A stretch of DNA of 64,000 nucleotides from Amycolatopsis lexingtonensis. Lineage in GTDB: Bacteria; Actinomycetota; Actinomycetes; Mycobacteriales; Pseudonocardiaceae. Within the stretch, counting starts at the first letter, position 1. The number at the start of each line of letters is the position of its first letter. A program made the translations under genes and the position numbers. Below, one piece after another: positions 42,404-52,822 of the stretch. A model generated the notes under the pieces. The model saw only the letters and a list, made by a program, of their open reading frames with translations. It did not search any database and was not told where the DNA came from. Where the stretch lies: positions 4,528,501 to 4,592,500 of the forward strand of contig NZ_JADBEG010000001.1 in NCBI RefSeq assembly GCF_014873755.1, given 5' to 3'.

Positions 42404-44217
42404 CTCGTTTCGCCTTCGTCTCCCGGGCTCGTCAGCTGGAACCAGTAGAAGCCGTGGCCCGGCAGCGTCAGCAGGTACGACAGGTCCCCGATGCTGGGGA
42501 ACCGCACGCCGCCCGTGAGCTCCACCGGCGTGCACCCGCGGTGCGCGGACAGGTCCAGCTCCACCGGCTGCGGGAACCGGGAGAGGTTGTTCACGCAGAG
42601 CACGACGTCTTCGCCGCCGTCCGGGCGCCGCCACTGGCGCTTGTAGGCCAGCACGCTCGGGTTGGACCCGCCGAGGTCGACGAACTCGCCCTCGGCGAAG
42701 GCGTGGTGCTGCTTGCGCACCTCGATCATCCGCCGGGTCCAGTTGAGCAGCGAGGCCTCGTTGTTCGACTGCGCCTCGACGTTCAGGCCCTGGTAGCCGT
42801 ACACCGGGTCCATGATCACCGGCAGGTAGATCCGGCCCGGGTCGCAGCTGGAGAACCCGGCGTTGCGGTCCGGGGTCCACTGCATGGGGGTGCGCACCGC
42901 GTCGCGGTCGCCGAGCCAGATGTTGTCTCCCATGCCGATCTCGTCACCGTAGTACAGAACGGGCGAGCCCGGCAGGGACAGCAGCATCGCGGTGAAGAGC
43001 TCCTGCTGGTTGCGGTCGTTGTCCAGCAGCGGGGCCAGCCGGCGGCGGATGCCGATGTTGGCCTTCATGCGCGGGTCCTTGGCGTACTCCGCGTACATGT
43101 AGTCGCGCTCTTCGTCGGTGACCATCTCGAGGGTCAGCTCGTCGTGGTTGCGCAGGAAGATGCCCCACTGGGCCCCACTGGGGATGGTCGGGGTCTGGGT
43201 GAGGATCTCCGAGATCGGGAACCGCGACTCGCGCCGCACCGCCATGAAGATCCGCGGCATCAGCGGGAAGTGGAACGCCATGTGGCACTCGTCGCCGCCG
43301 ACCGCCGGGTCGCCGAAGTACTCGACGACGTCCGAGGGCCACTGGTTGGCCTCGGCGAGCAGGATCCGGCCCGGGTACTCGTCGTCGACGACCTTCCGGC
43401 AGCGCTTGAGGAATTCGTGCGTGCGCGGCAGGTTCTCGCAGTTGGTGCCCTCCTGCTCGAACAGGTACGGCACGGCGTCGAGGCGGAACCCGTCGATGCC
43501 CAGGTCGAGCCAGAACCGCAGGGTGTCGATCATGGCGTTCTGGACGTCGGGGTTCTCGAAGTTGAGGTCCGGCTGGTGGGAGAAGAACCGGTGCCAGTAG
43601 AACTGGCCGCGCACCGGGTCGTAGGTCCAGTTCGACGTCTCGGTGTCGACGAAGATGATCCGCGCGTCGGCGTAGCGCGAGTCGTCGTCGCTCCACACGT
43701 AGTAGTCGCCGTACGGGCCGTCGGGTTCGTTGCGCGACTGCTGGAACCACGGGTGCGCGTCCGAGGTGTGGTTGAGCACCAGGTCGGTGATCACCCGGAT
43801 GCCGCGCCGGTGCGCCTCGTTCAGCAGGAAGACGAAGTCCTCGACGCTGCCGAACTCCGGCAGCACCGCCCGGAAGTCGCTGATGTCGTAACCGCCGTCG
43901 CGCAACGGCGAGGCGTAGAACGGCGGCAGCCACAGGCAGTCGATGCCGAGCCACGCCAGGTAGTCCAGCCGGCCGGCCAGGCCGCGCAGGTCGCCGGTGC
44001 CGTCGCCGTTGGAGTCGGCGAACGCGCGCACCAGCACCTCGTAGAACACCGCGCCCTTGAACCACTCCGGGTTGCTGGGCGCCTGCTGCGCCGAGCGGAA
44101 GTCCCCGGCCTGGGGTTCGACCAGCATGCCGTCGGCCGTGATCGCCTCACCGGTGTGCGGCACGCCGTCCAGCCCGAGCGCCGCGTCGGGGCGGGCTTCT
44201 TCCGCCATCTGTTCCAC
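42400..44217 (-). CDS. treS: Trehalose synthase (maltose alpha-D-glucosyltransferase)
   Basis: Interconverts trehalose and maltose by intramolecular transfer. The 605-residue GH13 protein begins its barrel at [16 protein letters not shown] and carries nucleophile Asp in [12 protein letters not shown], acid Glu in LLAEANQWP, the third acid in [12 protein letters not shown] and the Tre-S-typical [18 protein letters not shown]. No C-terminal kinase is fused; Mak is separate. GTG 44217 has GAGGGA with 5-bp spacing; ATG 44208 is possible. It is the second gene of the glgE operon, 28 bp after glgE. Confidence 0.95.
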   Translation of the reverse strand: MEQMAEEARPDAALGLDGVPHTGEAITADGMLVEPQAGDFRSAQQAPSNPEWFKGAVFYEVLVRAFADSNGDGTGDLRGLAGRLDYLAWLGIDCLWLPPFYASPLRDGGYDISDFRAVLPEFGSVEDFVFLLNEAHRRGIRVITDLVLNHTSDAHPWFQQSRNEPDGPYGDYYVWSDDDSRYADARIIFVDTETSNWTYDPVRGQFYWHRFFSHQPDLNFENPDVQNAMIDTLRFWLDLGIDGFRLDAVPYLFEQEGTNCENLPRTHEFLKRCRKVVDDEYPGRILLAEANQWPSDVVEYFGDPAVGGDECHMAFHFPLMPRIFMAVRRESRFPISEILTQTPTIPSGAQWGIFLRNHDELTLEMVTDEERDYMYAEYAKDPRMKANIGIRRRLAPLLDNDRNQQELFTAMLLSLPGSPVLYYGDEIGMGDNIWLGDRDAVRTPMQWTPDRNAGFSSCDPGRIYLPVIMDPVYGYQGLNVEAQSNNEASLLNWTRRMIEVRKQHHAFAEGEFVDLGGSNPSVLAYKRQWRRPDGGEDVVLCVNNLSRFPQPVELDLSAHRGCTPVELTGGVRFPSIGDLSYLLTLPGHGFYWFQLTSPGDEGETR

Positions 44218-44245
44218 CTCAGTCCCTCGATCCGTTCCTTCCCTG

Positions 44246-46228
<1,983 letters not shown>

Positions 46229-46650
46229 GGGCAACGCCCCTCGGTGTGTCGGTTGGACGCAGGCGACGACAGTCTGCCTGACACGATCAAGCGCCTACGA
46301 GGCAGGGCTCTTTTGCTGTGTACCCACTCCGCGCCGGTCGAAACGCTGTTCCAGCAAGGAATTTCCGCCGGATGTCCGGCGCGTTACGCGCACGCGACGA
46401 CGAGCCGGGGCGACACGCGGACCCCAATGGTGCGGAGCCTTACCCGAATGGACGATCCGCCACCGCGGGTCCGGACCCTTTCGCACCGCGCGCAGTCGCG
46501 GCGCTCGGCCACGGCCACGAGTCGCTCGGCAAAGGTCTTGAATGAGTCATTCAGGACCTCCGAAGACCTGAATGAGTCATTCAAGACGTCACGGCGCCCG
46601 GTCCGCCCCGCGCATCTTTCGTACCGAAAGCTCCGCGCCGGCCGTACCGG
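46229..46650. other. 422-bp intergenic region between glgX-1 and the glgE operon
   Basis: Must contain the promoter of the glgE operon, but no confident -10/-35 pair is seen; a TTGATC on the minus strand (46284-46289) is a possible -35. The region holds no credible gene. It contains the Element B copy at 46534-46590 and otherwise low-information GC-rich sequence. Confidence 0.5.
46534..46590 (+). repeat. Element B copy between glgX-1 and glgE
   Basis: Two perfect palindromes TGAATGAGTCATTCA at 46539-46553 and 46569-46583, centres 30 bp apart, joined by GGACCTCCGAAGACC. It is almost identical to the reverse complement of 28066-28120. No Element A promoter is adjacent here, so this copy would act as a terminator, a boundary or a protein-binding site. 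Confidence 0.85.
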
Positions 46651-48798
46651 TCAGTAGATCTCCGGCTGCGGTTCCGCCGCCAGGCGCGGGGCCCGCAGCA
46701 ACAGCAGCGACCGCGACTGCAGCGTCACCCGGCTCTTGGCCTCCAGCACGCCCGGGTTGGCCGGGCTGCCGTCCGCGGTGCTCGTGTCGAGCGTCGGCTT
46801 GAACGTCTCGCCGTACTCGCGGCCCGGCAGGACGACCTCGCCCGGCGCGTCGCCCGCGTGCAGCCACAGCAGCCACGAGTGGTCGGGCACCAGCGCGCCC
46901 TCGCGGTTGCGGGCCTGGCTGTTCGAGCCGTCGATCCACATGCCGAGCGTGTGGCGGTCCTCGAACCAGTCGTTCTCGGCGAACTCCTCGCCGTCCGGGC
47001 GGAACCAGACCAGGTCGGGCTTGCCGGTCGGGGTGGTCCGGCCTTCGAAGAACTCCGGCTGCCGCAGCGCCGGGCTGTTCGCGCGCAGCCGCACCACCCG
47101 GCGGGCGAACGCGAGCATGGCCTCGGCCTCGGGGTCGTCCGGCGTCCAGTCCAGCCAGGACGTTTCGTCGTCGAGGCAGTAGGCGTTGTTGTTGCCGTGC
47201 TGGGTCCGCCAGAACTCGTCGCCCATGGTGAGCATCGGGGTGCCGGTGGACAGCAGCAGCGTGGCGAACATGTTCCGGGCCTGCCGGGCGCGCAGCGCGC
47301 GGATCGCCGGGTCGGCGGTCTCCCCCTCGGCGCCGTGGTTCCACGAGCGGTTGTCGTTGCCGCCGTCGCGGTTGTCCTCGCCGTTGGCCTCGTTGTGCTT
47401 TTCGTTGTAGGACACCAGGTCCCGCAGCGTGAAGCCGTCGTGGGCGGTGACGAAGTTGATCGACTGCCACGGCCGGCGCAGGTTGTGGTCGTACAGGTCC
47501 GACGAACCGGACAGCCGGTAGGCGAGGTCGCGGACGCCGGTCGCGCCGCGCCAGAAGTCGCGGACGGTGTCGCGGTAGCGGCCGTTCCACTCGGCCCACT
47601 GGGCGCCGAAGCCGCCGACGCGGTAGCCCTCGCCGGTGGCGTCCCACGGCTCGGCGATCAGCTTGCACCGGGACAGCACCGGGTCGGCGGTGATCGCGGT
47701 GAGCAGCGTCGAGGCCGGGTCGAACGCGCCCCCGCGGGGCCGCCCGAGCGTGCTCGCCAGGTCGAACCGGAAGCCGTCGACGCCCATCTCCTGCGTCCAG
47801 TACCGCAGCGAGTCGGTCACCAGCCGCACCACCGTCGGCGAGCCCGCCTCCAGGGTGTTGCCGCAGCCGGTGATGTCGGCCATGTGCCCGCGGTCGGTGT
47901 GCAGGTAGTAGACCGGCGCGTTCAGCCCGCGGAAGCTCAGCGTCGGCCCGTCCGGCCCGCCCTCGCAGGTGTGGTTGAACACGACGTCGAGGATCACTTC
48001 GATGCCCGCCGCGTGCAGGGCGGCCACCATCAGCCGGAACTCCTCGACCTCGTGGCCGGGCTCGCTGGCGTACGCGGCGTGCGGCGCGAAGAAGCCGAGC
48101 GGCGAGTAGCCCCAGTAGTTGTGCCGCCCGGCGCGGACGAGCGACGGCTCGTCGAGGAACGAGTGCACCGGCAGCAGCTCCACCGACGTGACGCCGAGCC
48201 GGGTCAGGTATTCGATCGCGACCGGGTGGGCCAGGCCGAGGTAGGTGCCGCGCAGCGCCTCCGGGATGAACGGGTGCCGCTGGGTGAAGCCCTTGACGTG
48301 CAGCTCGTAGATCACCGCTTCCTCGAACGGCACCTCCGGCTTGACGCCGGTGTCCGGCCCGCCCGGCGAGCTGACCACCGACAGCGGCACGCTGCCCAGG
48401 GAGTCCACAGTGGACATCGGCCCGCGCTCGGGGTCGCCGGTGAAGCCCTGGGCCGCGGTCAGGTCGGCCAGCCCGCCGGTGATCTGCCGCGCGTACGGGT
48501 CGACCAGCAGCTTGTGCGGGTTGCACCGCAGGCCGCGGGCGGGGTCGTACGGGCCGTGCACCCGGTAGCCGTAGCGCTGCCCCGGCGTCACCCCGGGCAC
48601 CAGGCCGTGCCAGACGCCGAAGGTGCGCTCGGTGAGCGCGATCCGGCGTTCCGACCCGTCGGCGTCGATCAGGCACAGCTCGACGGCGTCCGCGACGGCG
48701 GACGTGATCGCGAACCGCACACCGCCGGACTCGGGGTGGGCTCCGAGCGGGAAGGGGCGGCCGGCGAGGACGTGGTCGGCGGAGGGTCGTGTGGCCAT
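46651..48798 (-). CDS. glgX: Glycogen debranching enzyme GlgX (copy 1)
   Basis: Hydrolyses alpha-1,6 branches of glycogen. The 715 residues have an N-terminal CBM48 (PFPLGAHPESGGVRFA, YRVHGPYDPARGLRCNPHKL), a GH13_11 barrel with nucleophile Asp in GFRFDLASTLGRP, Glu in LIAEPWDATGEGY, third acid in TAHDGFTLRDLV, and a C-terminal beta domain. ATG 48798 has AGGA directly upstream. The open frame runs on to 50784 through treZ in another frame; that extension is not coding. It lies 50 bp after treZ and may be the last gene of the glgX-treY-treZ unit. It shares an 84-bp identical tract with copy 2. Confidence 0.94.
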   Translation of the reverse strand: MATRPSADHVLAGRPFPLGAHPESGGVRFAITSAVADAVELCLIDADGSERRIALTERTFGVWHGLVPGVTPGQRYGYRVHGPYDPARGLRCNPHKLLVDPYARQITGGLADLTAAQGFTGDPERGPMSTVDSLGSVPLSVVSSPGGPDTGVKPEVPFEEAVIYELHVKGFTQRHPFIPEALRGTYLGLAHPVAIEYLTRLGVTSVELLPVHSFLDEPSLVRAGRHNYWGYSPLGFFAPHAAYASEPGHEVEEFRLMVAALHAAGIEVILDVVFNHTCEGGPDGPTLSFRGLNAPVYYLHTDRGHMADITGCGNTLEAGSPTVVRLVTDSLRYWTQEMGVDGFRFDLASTLGRPRGGAFDPASTLLTAITADPVLSRCKLIAEPWDATGEGYRVGGFGAQWAEWNGRYRDTVRDFWRGATGVRDLAYRLSGSSDLYDHNLRRPWQSINFVTAHDGFTLRDLVSYNEKHNEANGEDNRDGGNDNRSWNHGAEGETADPAIRALRARQARNMFATLLLSTGTPMLTMGDEFWRTQHGNNNAYCLDDETSWLDWTPDDPEAEAMLAFARRVVRLRANSPALRQPEFFEGRTTPTGKPDLVWFRPDGEEFAENDWFEDRHTLGMWIDGSNSQARNREGALVPDHSWLLWLHAGDAPGEVVLPGREYGETFKPTLDTSTADGSPANPGVLEAKSRVTLQSRSLLLLRAPRLAAEPQPEIY

Positions 48799-48848
48799 TC
48801 CTGAATCGTCCCAGATACCGGCCGTTTCGCGCGCTCTGTGCGGTGCGG

Positions 48849-50561
48849 TTATCGGGTTTCGACCAGAACGAAACCGTCCGGCGGCAGCTGGGCGGCCCCG
48901 CCGTCGACCTCGGCCCCGCCCCAGGCGAGCAGGGCCGCGGTCGCCCCGAGCGGCAGCGTGACCGGCCCCGGGCCGAAGTTGACCGCCAGCCGCAGCGTGC
49001 CGCGGTGCAGCACGAGCCAGGACCCGTCCGGCGAGCTGTCGATCCGCAGGCCGTCGACCCGCGGGTCGGCCAGCTCGGGCCGTTCGCGGCGCAGCCGGAT
49101 CAACGCGCGGTACAGCTCCAGCACCTCGCGGTGACCGGGCGTGTCCGCCTCCGACCAGTCGAGCCGCGATCGGTCCACCGTGGCCGGGTCCATCGGGTCC
49201 GGTACGTCCGATTCGCCCCAGCCGTGCCGGGAGAACTCGCGACGGCGGCCCGTGCGGACGGCCTCGGCCAGCTCGGGGTCCGGGAAGGACGCGAAGAACT
49301 GCCACGGCGTGCTCGCCGCCCACTCCTCCCCCATGAACACCATCGGCGTGAACGGCGAGCAGAACAGGATCGCCGCGCCGCAGCCCAGCCGGCCCGGCGA
49401 AACGGTCGCCGACAGCCGGTCGCCGGTCGCGCGGTTGCCGATCTGGTCGTGGTTCTGCAGGTAGCCGAGGAAGCGGTGCCCGGGCACGGTCCGCGTGTCG
49501 ACCGGACGGCCGTGGGTCCGCTCCCGGAAGGACGACCAGGTGCCCGCGTGGAAGAACACCTCGCGCAGGACCCGCTCGAGCGCGTCCGGCGCGGCGAAGT
49601 CGGTGTAGTACCCGCTCGTCTCGCCGGTCAGCTTGACGTGCAGCGCGTGGTGGAAGTCGTCCGACCACTGGGCGTGCAGGCCGTACCCGCCGCGCTCGCG
49701 GGGCGTGACGAGCCGCGGGTCGTTGAGGTCGGACTCGGCGATCAGCGTCAGCGGCCGGTTCAGCGCCGCGGACAGCGCGTCGACCTCGGTGGCGAGCTGT
49801 TCGAGGAGGTGGACGGCCCGCCGGTCCAGGAGCGCGTGGACGGCGTCCAGGCGCAGCGCGTCGACGTGGAAGTCGCGGAACCAGCTCAGCGCGTTGTCGA
49901 CGACGTACCGGCGGACCTCGTCGGATCCGGCACCGTCGAGGTTGAGGCCGGGCCCCCAGTCGTTCTGGCCGGCGAAGTACGGGCCGAACCGGTCGAGGTA
50001 GGCGCCGGAGGGCCCGAGGTGGTTGTAGACGACGTCGAGCACGACCGCCAGGCCGCGCGCGTGGGCCGCGTCGACGAACCGCTTGAGCCCGTCCGGGCCG
50101 CCGTAGGGCTCGTGGACCGCGCCCCAGAGGACGCCGTCGTAGCCCCAGCCGGCGGTGCCGTCGAAGGAGTTCACCGGCAGCAGCTCGACGTGCGTGATCC
50201 CGAGGTCGACGAGGTGGTCGAGCCGGTCGATCGCGGCGTCGAAGGTGCCGCCCTCGGTGAAGGTGCCGAGGTGCAGCTCGTAGACGACGGCGCCGGGCAG
50301 CTGACGGCCGTGCCAGGCGTCGTCGGTCCACTCGAACTCGCCGTGGTCGTAGACCCGCGACGCGCGGTGGACGCCGTGCGGCTGCCACCGGGACCGCGGG
50401 TCGGGCAGCGGCTTCTCGTCGTCGTCGAGCAGGAAGGCGTAGTTGATGCCGTCGGCGTCGGCGTGCCACCAGCCGCCCTCGCCCGCGGTCATCTCGTGCA
50501 CCTCGGCGTCGACGGACACCCGGACCCGCTCGGCGGCCGGGGCCCACAGGCTGAACCTCAT
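48849..50561 (-). CDS. treZ: Malto-oligosyltrehalose trehalohydrolase
   Basis: Releases free trehalose from maltooligosyl-trehalose made by TreY. The 570-residue GH13_10 protein has an N-terminal beta-sandwich (1-90), then HLGTFTEGGTFDAAI, nucleophile Asp in ALRLDAVHALLD, acid Glu in LIAESDLNDPRL and third acid in LQNHDQIGNRATGDRL. The ATG overlaps the treY stop by 4 bp, so the two enzymes, which act in sequence, are co-translated. Confidence 0.95.
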   Translation of the reverse strand: MRFSLWAPAAERVRVSVDAEVHEMTAGEGGWWHADADGINYAFLLDDDEKPLPDPRSRWQPHGVHRASRVYDHGEFEWTDDAWHGRQLPGAVVYELHLGTFTEGGTFDAAIDRLDHLVDLGITHVELLPVNSFDGTAGWGYDGVLWGAVHEPYGGPDGLKRFVDAAHARGLAVVLDVVYNHLGPSGAYLDRFGPYFAGQNDWGPGLNLDGAGSDEVRRYVVDNALSWFRDFHVDALRLDAVHALLDRRAVHLLEQLATEVDALSAALNRPLTLIAESDLNDPRLVTPRERGGYGLHAQWSDDFHHALHVKLTGETSGYYTDFAAPDALERVLREVFFHAGTWSSFRERTHGRPVDTRTVPGHRFLGYLQNHDQIGNRATGDRLSATVSPGRLGCGAAILFCSPFTPMVFMGEEWAASTPWQFFASFPDPELAEAVRTGRRREFSRHGWGESDVPDPMDPATVDRSRLDWSEADTPGHREVLELYRALIRLRRERPELADPRVDGLRIDSSPDGSWLVLHRGTLRLAVNFGPGPVTLPLGATAALLAWGGAEVDGGAAQLPPDGFVLVETR

Positions 50562-52822
50562 GCGTCTCCTCGCACCAGCAACGCGACGGGGTAGCGGTCG
50601 AACAGGCTGGCCACGTCCGGCGTGGCGTCGCGGCCGGTGAGGACGTCCGTCCAGACGCCGTCCGGCAGTGGGAGCACGGTGTCGCGCCAGCCGCCCGCGG
50701 CCTCGAGGCCGACCGGCAGCCGGGTGACCGCGACGGCCAGATCGGGACTGCGGGTGTAGGCCAGGCAGTGCTCCGCCGCGACACCCTCGGCGCGCAGCGG
50801 CCGGTAGCCGCGGAACAGCGCGGGGTGCTCCTGGCGCAGCTTCAGCGCCTTGTGCACGACCAGCAGCTTCGCCGCGCCGGACGCGTCGATCTCCGGCAGC
50901 TCACCCTCGGCGATCCGCGCGAGCAGCTCGCGGCGGGCCGCGTAGTCGACCGGACGGCGGTTGTCCGGGTCGACCAGCGAGAAGTCCCACAGCTCGGTGC
51001 CCTGGTAGACGTCCGGGACGCCGGGCGCGGTCAGCTGGACGAGCTTCTGGCCGAGCGAGTTGCTCCAGCCCGGCCCCTCGATCCGCGCGACGAACGCGGC
51101 CACGTCGGCATCGTTCACGACGGCGTCGGGCCAAGCGGCGACGGCGGCCTCGAAAGCCTCGTCGTGGTCGGTCCAGCTGGTCCGGAGCTTGGCCTCCTTG
51201 GCCGCCTTGTCGAGGTAGTCCCGCAGCCGGGCCGGCTCGATCGGCCAGGTGGACACGAGTGTCTGCCAGGCGAGCAGGTTGAGCGACGGCTCGTCGATCC
51301 CGTGCTTCGCGGTCCACCGCCGGACCGCTTCGGCGAACTCGCCGGGCAGTTCGGCCAGCACGGCCATCCGGGCGCGGGTGTCCTCGGACCGCTTGGTGTC
51401 GTGCGTGGTCAGCGTCGTCATCGCGGCCGGGTAGCCGGCTTCGCGCTCGGCGGCCAGCCGGTGGAACTCCTCGACGCCGAGGCCGAAGCGGTCCGGGTTG
51501 CCGCCGACCTCGTTGAGCGCGGCGAAGCGGGTGTAGCGGTAGAACGTCGTGTCCTCGGTGCCCTTGGCCACGACCATGCCGGACGTCTGCTGGATCCGGG
51601 TGGCCAGCTCGCCGTCCGGCTCGGCGCGGACCTGCGCGTCGAGGGCTTCGAGCGCGGCGGCGAGGTCGGGCCGGGCCTGGCGCGCCCCGGCGATCGCGGC
51701 GGCCCAGTGCGCCGCGCCTTCGGGCAGGTAGGAGCGGTAGACCGGGAAGGCGATCATGGTCTCGGCCACCGCCTGCCGCGCCTGCTCGGCGTCGACGTCC
51801 CGCAGCAGCGCCGCGATCCGCCGGACCTCGGCGACCAGGATCCGGTCGGTGACCAGGCGCCGGGCCTCGGCCTCGACGCGGTGGTAGCCGGTCTTCACGC
51901 CCAGCTCGTTCGCCAGCTCGGTGAAGCCGGGCTCGCCCGCCGGGTCGACGAAGACGCCGGCGATCTCGCGCAGCGCGTCGTAGCCGGTGGTGCCGTCGAC
52001 CGGCCAGCTCTGCGGCAGCGGCTCGCCCGGGTGCAGGATCTTCTCCGCCACGATCCACGCGCCCGGGGCGTTCTCGCGCAGCCGCCGGAAGTAGCCGCCA
52101 GGGTCGGCGAGGCCGTCCGGGTGGTCGACGCGCAGGCCGGTGACGTCGCCGTCGGCGACCCAGCGCAGCACTTCGCCGTGCGTCTCGGCGAACACCGTCG
52201 GGTCCTCGACGCGGACGGCGGCCAGGTTCGTGATGTCGAAGAAGCGGCGGTAGTTCAGCTCCGCGTTGCCGCGGCGCCAGCCGATCAGACGGTAGTGCTG
52301 CCGTTCGTGGATCTCTTGCGGCGTCCCGCTTTCCGTCCCGGGCGCGATCGGGAAGCGGTGGTCGTAGTAGGCGAGTTCGCCGTCCCGGACCGACAGTTCC
52401 GCGACGGCGTCGTCGTCGCCCAGTACCGGCAGCAGGATCGGCCCGCGTGCCCAGTCGACGTCGAAGAAGGCCGCGTACCGCGAGTCGCGGCCGTGCCGGA
52501 GCACGTCCCACCAGAACCGGTTCGTCTTCGGGACCTCGACCGACATGTGGTTGGGCACGATGTCGACGACCAGGCCGAGCCCGGCTTCCCGCAGCTTCGC
52601 GCTCAGCTCGCGGCGGGCGTCCTCGCCGCCCAGCTCGGGCCGCGCGCGCGTCGGGTCGACGACGTCGTAGCCGTGCGTCGACCCGGGCGTCGCGTCCAGC
52701 ACCGGCGACGCGTAGAGCGCGCCGACGCCGAGTTCGCGCAGATAGCCGGCGATGCCGGCCGCGTCGGTGAAGGTGAACTCCGGGCGCAGCTGCACCCGGT
52801 AGGTCGACTCCGGCACCGTCAT
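50558..52822 (-). CDS. treY: Malto-oligosyltrehalose synthase
   Basis: Converts the reducing-end alpha-1,4 bond of a maltodextrin into an alpha,alpha-1,1 bond, giving maltooligosyl-trehalose. The 754-residue GH13_26 protein starts STYRVQLRPEFTFTDA, typical of the family, and carries nucleophile Asp in GLRVDHPDGLADPGGYF, acid Glu in IVAEKILHPGE and third acid in LTTHDTKRSEDTRAR, plus VVDIVPNHMS. Its ATG overlaps the glgX-2 stop and its stop overlaps the treZ start, so debranching, isomerisation and release are encoded as one coupled unit. Confidence 0.95.
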   Translation of the reverse strand: MTVPESTYRVQLRPEFTFTDAAGIAGYLRELGVGALYASPVLDATPGSTHGYDVVDPTRARPELGGEDARRELSAKLREAGLGLVVDIVPNHMSVEVPKTNRFWWDVLRHGRDSRYAAFFDVDWARGPILLPVLGDDDAVAELSVRDGELAYYDHRFPIAPGTESGTPQEIHERQHYRLIGWRRGNAELNYRRFFDITNLAAVRVEDPTVFAETHGEVLRWVADGDVTGLRVDHPDGLADPGGYFRRLRENAPGAWIVAEKILHPGEPLPQSWPVDGTTGYDALREIAGVFVDPAGEPGFTELANELGVKTGYHRVEAEARRLVTDRILVAEVRRIAALLRDVDAEQARQAVAETMIAFPVYRSYLPEGAAHWAAAIAGARQARPDLAAALEALDAQVRAEPDGELATRIQQTSGMVVAKGTEDTTFYRYTRFAALNEVGGNPDRFGLGVEEFHRLAAEREAGYPAAMTTLTTHDTKRSEDTRARMAVLAELPGEFAEAVRRWTAKHGIDEPSLNLLAWQTLVSTWPIEPARLRDYLDKAAKEAKLRTSWTDHDEAFEAAVAAWPDAVVNDADVAAFVARIEGPGWSNSLGQKLVQLTAPGVPDVYQGTELWDFSLVDPDNRRPVDYAARRELLARIAEGELPEIDASGAAKLLVVHKALKLRQEHPALFRGYRPLRAEGVAAEHCLAYTRSPDLAVAVTRLPVGLEAAGGWRDTVLPLPDGVWTDVLTGRDATPDVASLFDRYPVALLVRGDA

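Noticed and set aside
46651..50784. A 1377-residue open frame suggesting a treZ-glgX fusion
   Set aside because: Only residues from ATG 48798 onward are GlgX-like. The upstream part is an Arg/Pro-rich shadow of treZ, which is itself complete in its own frame.
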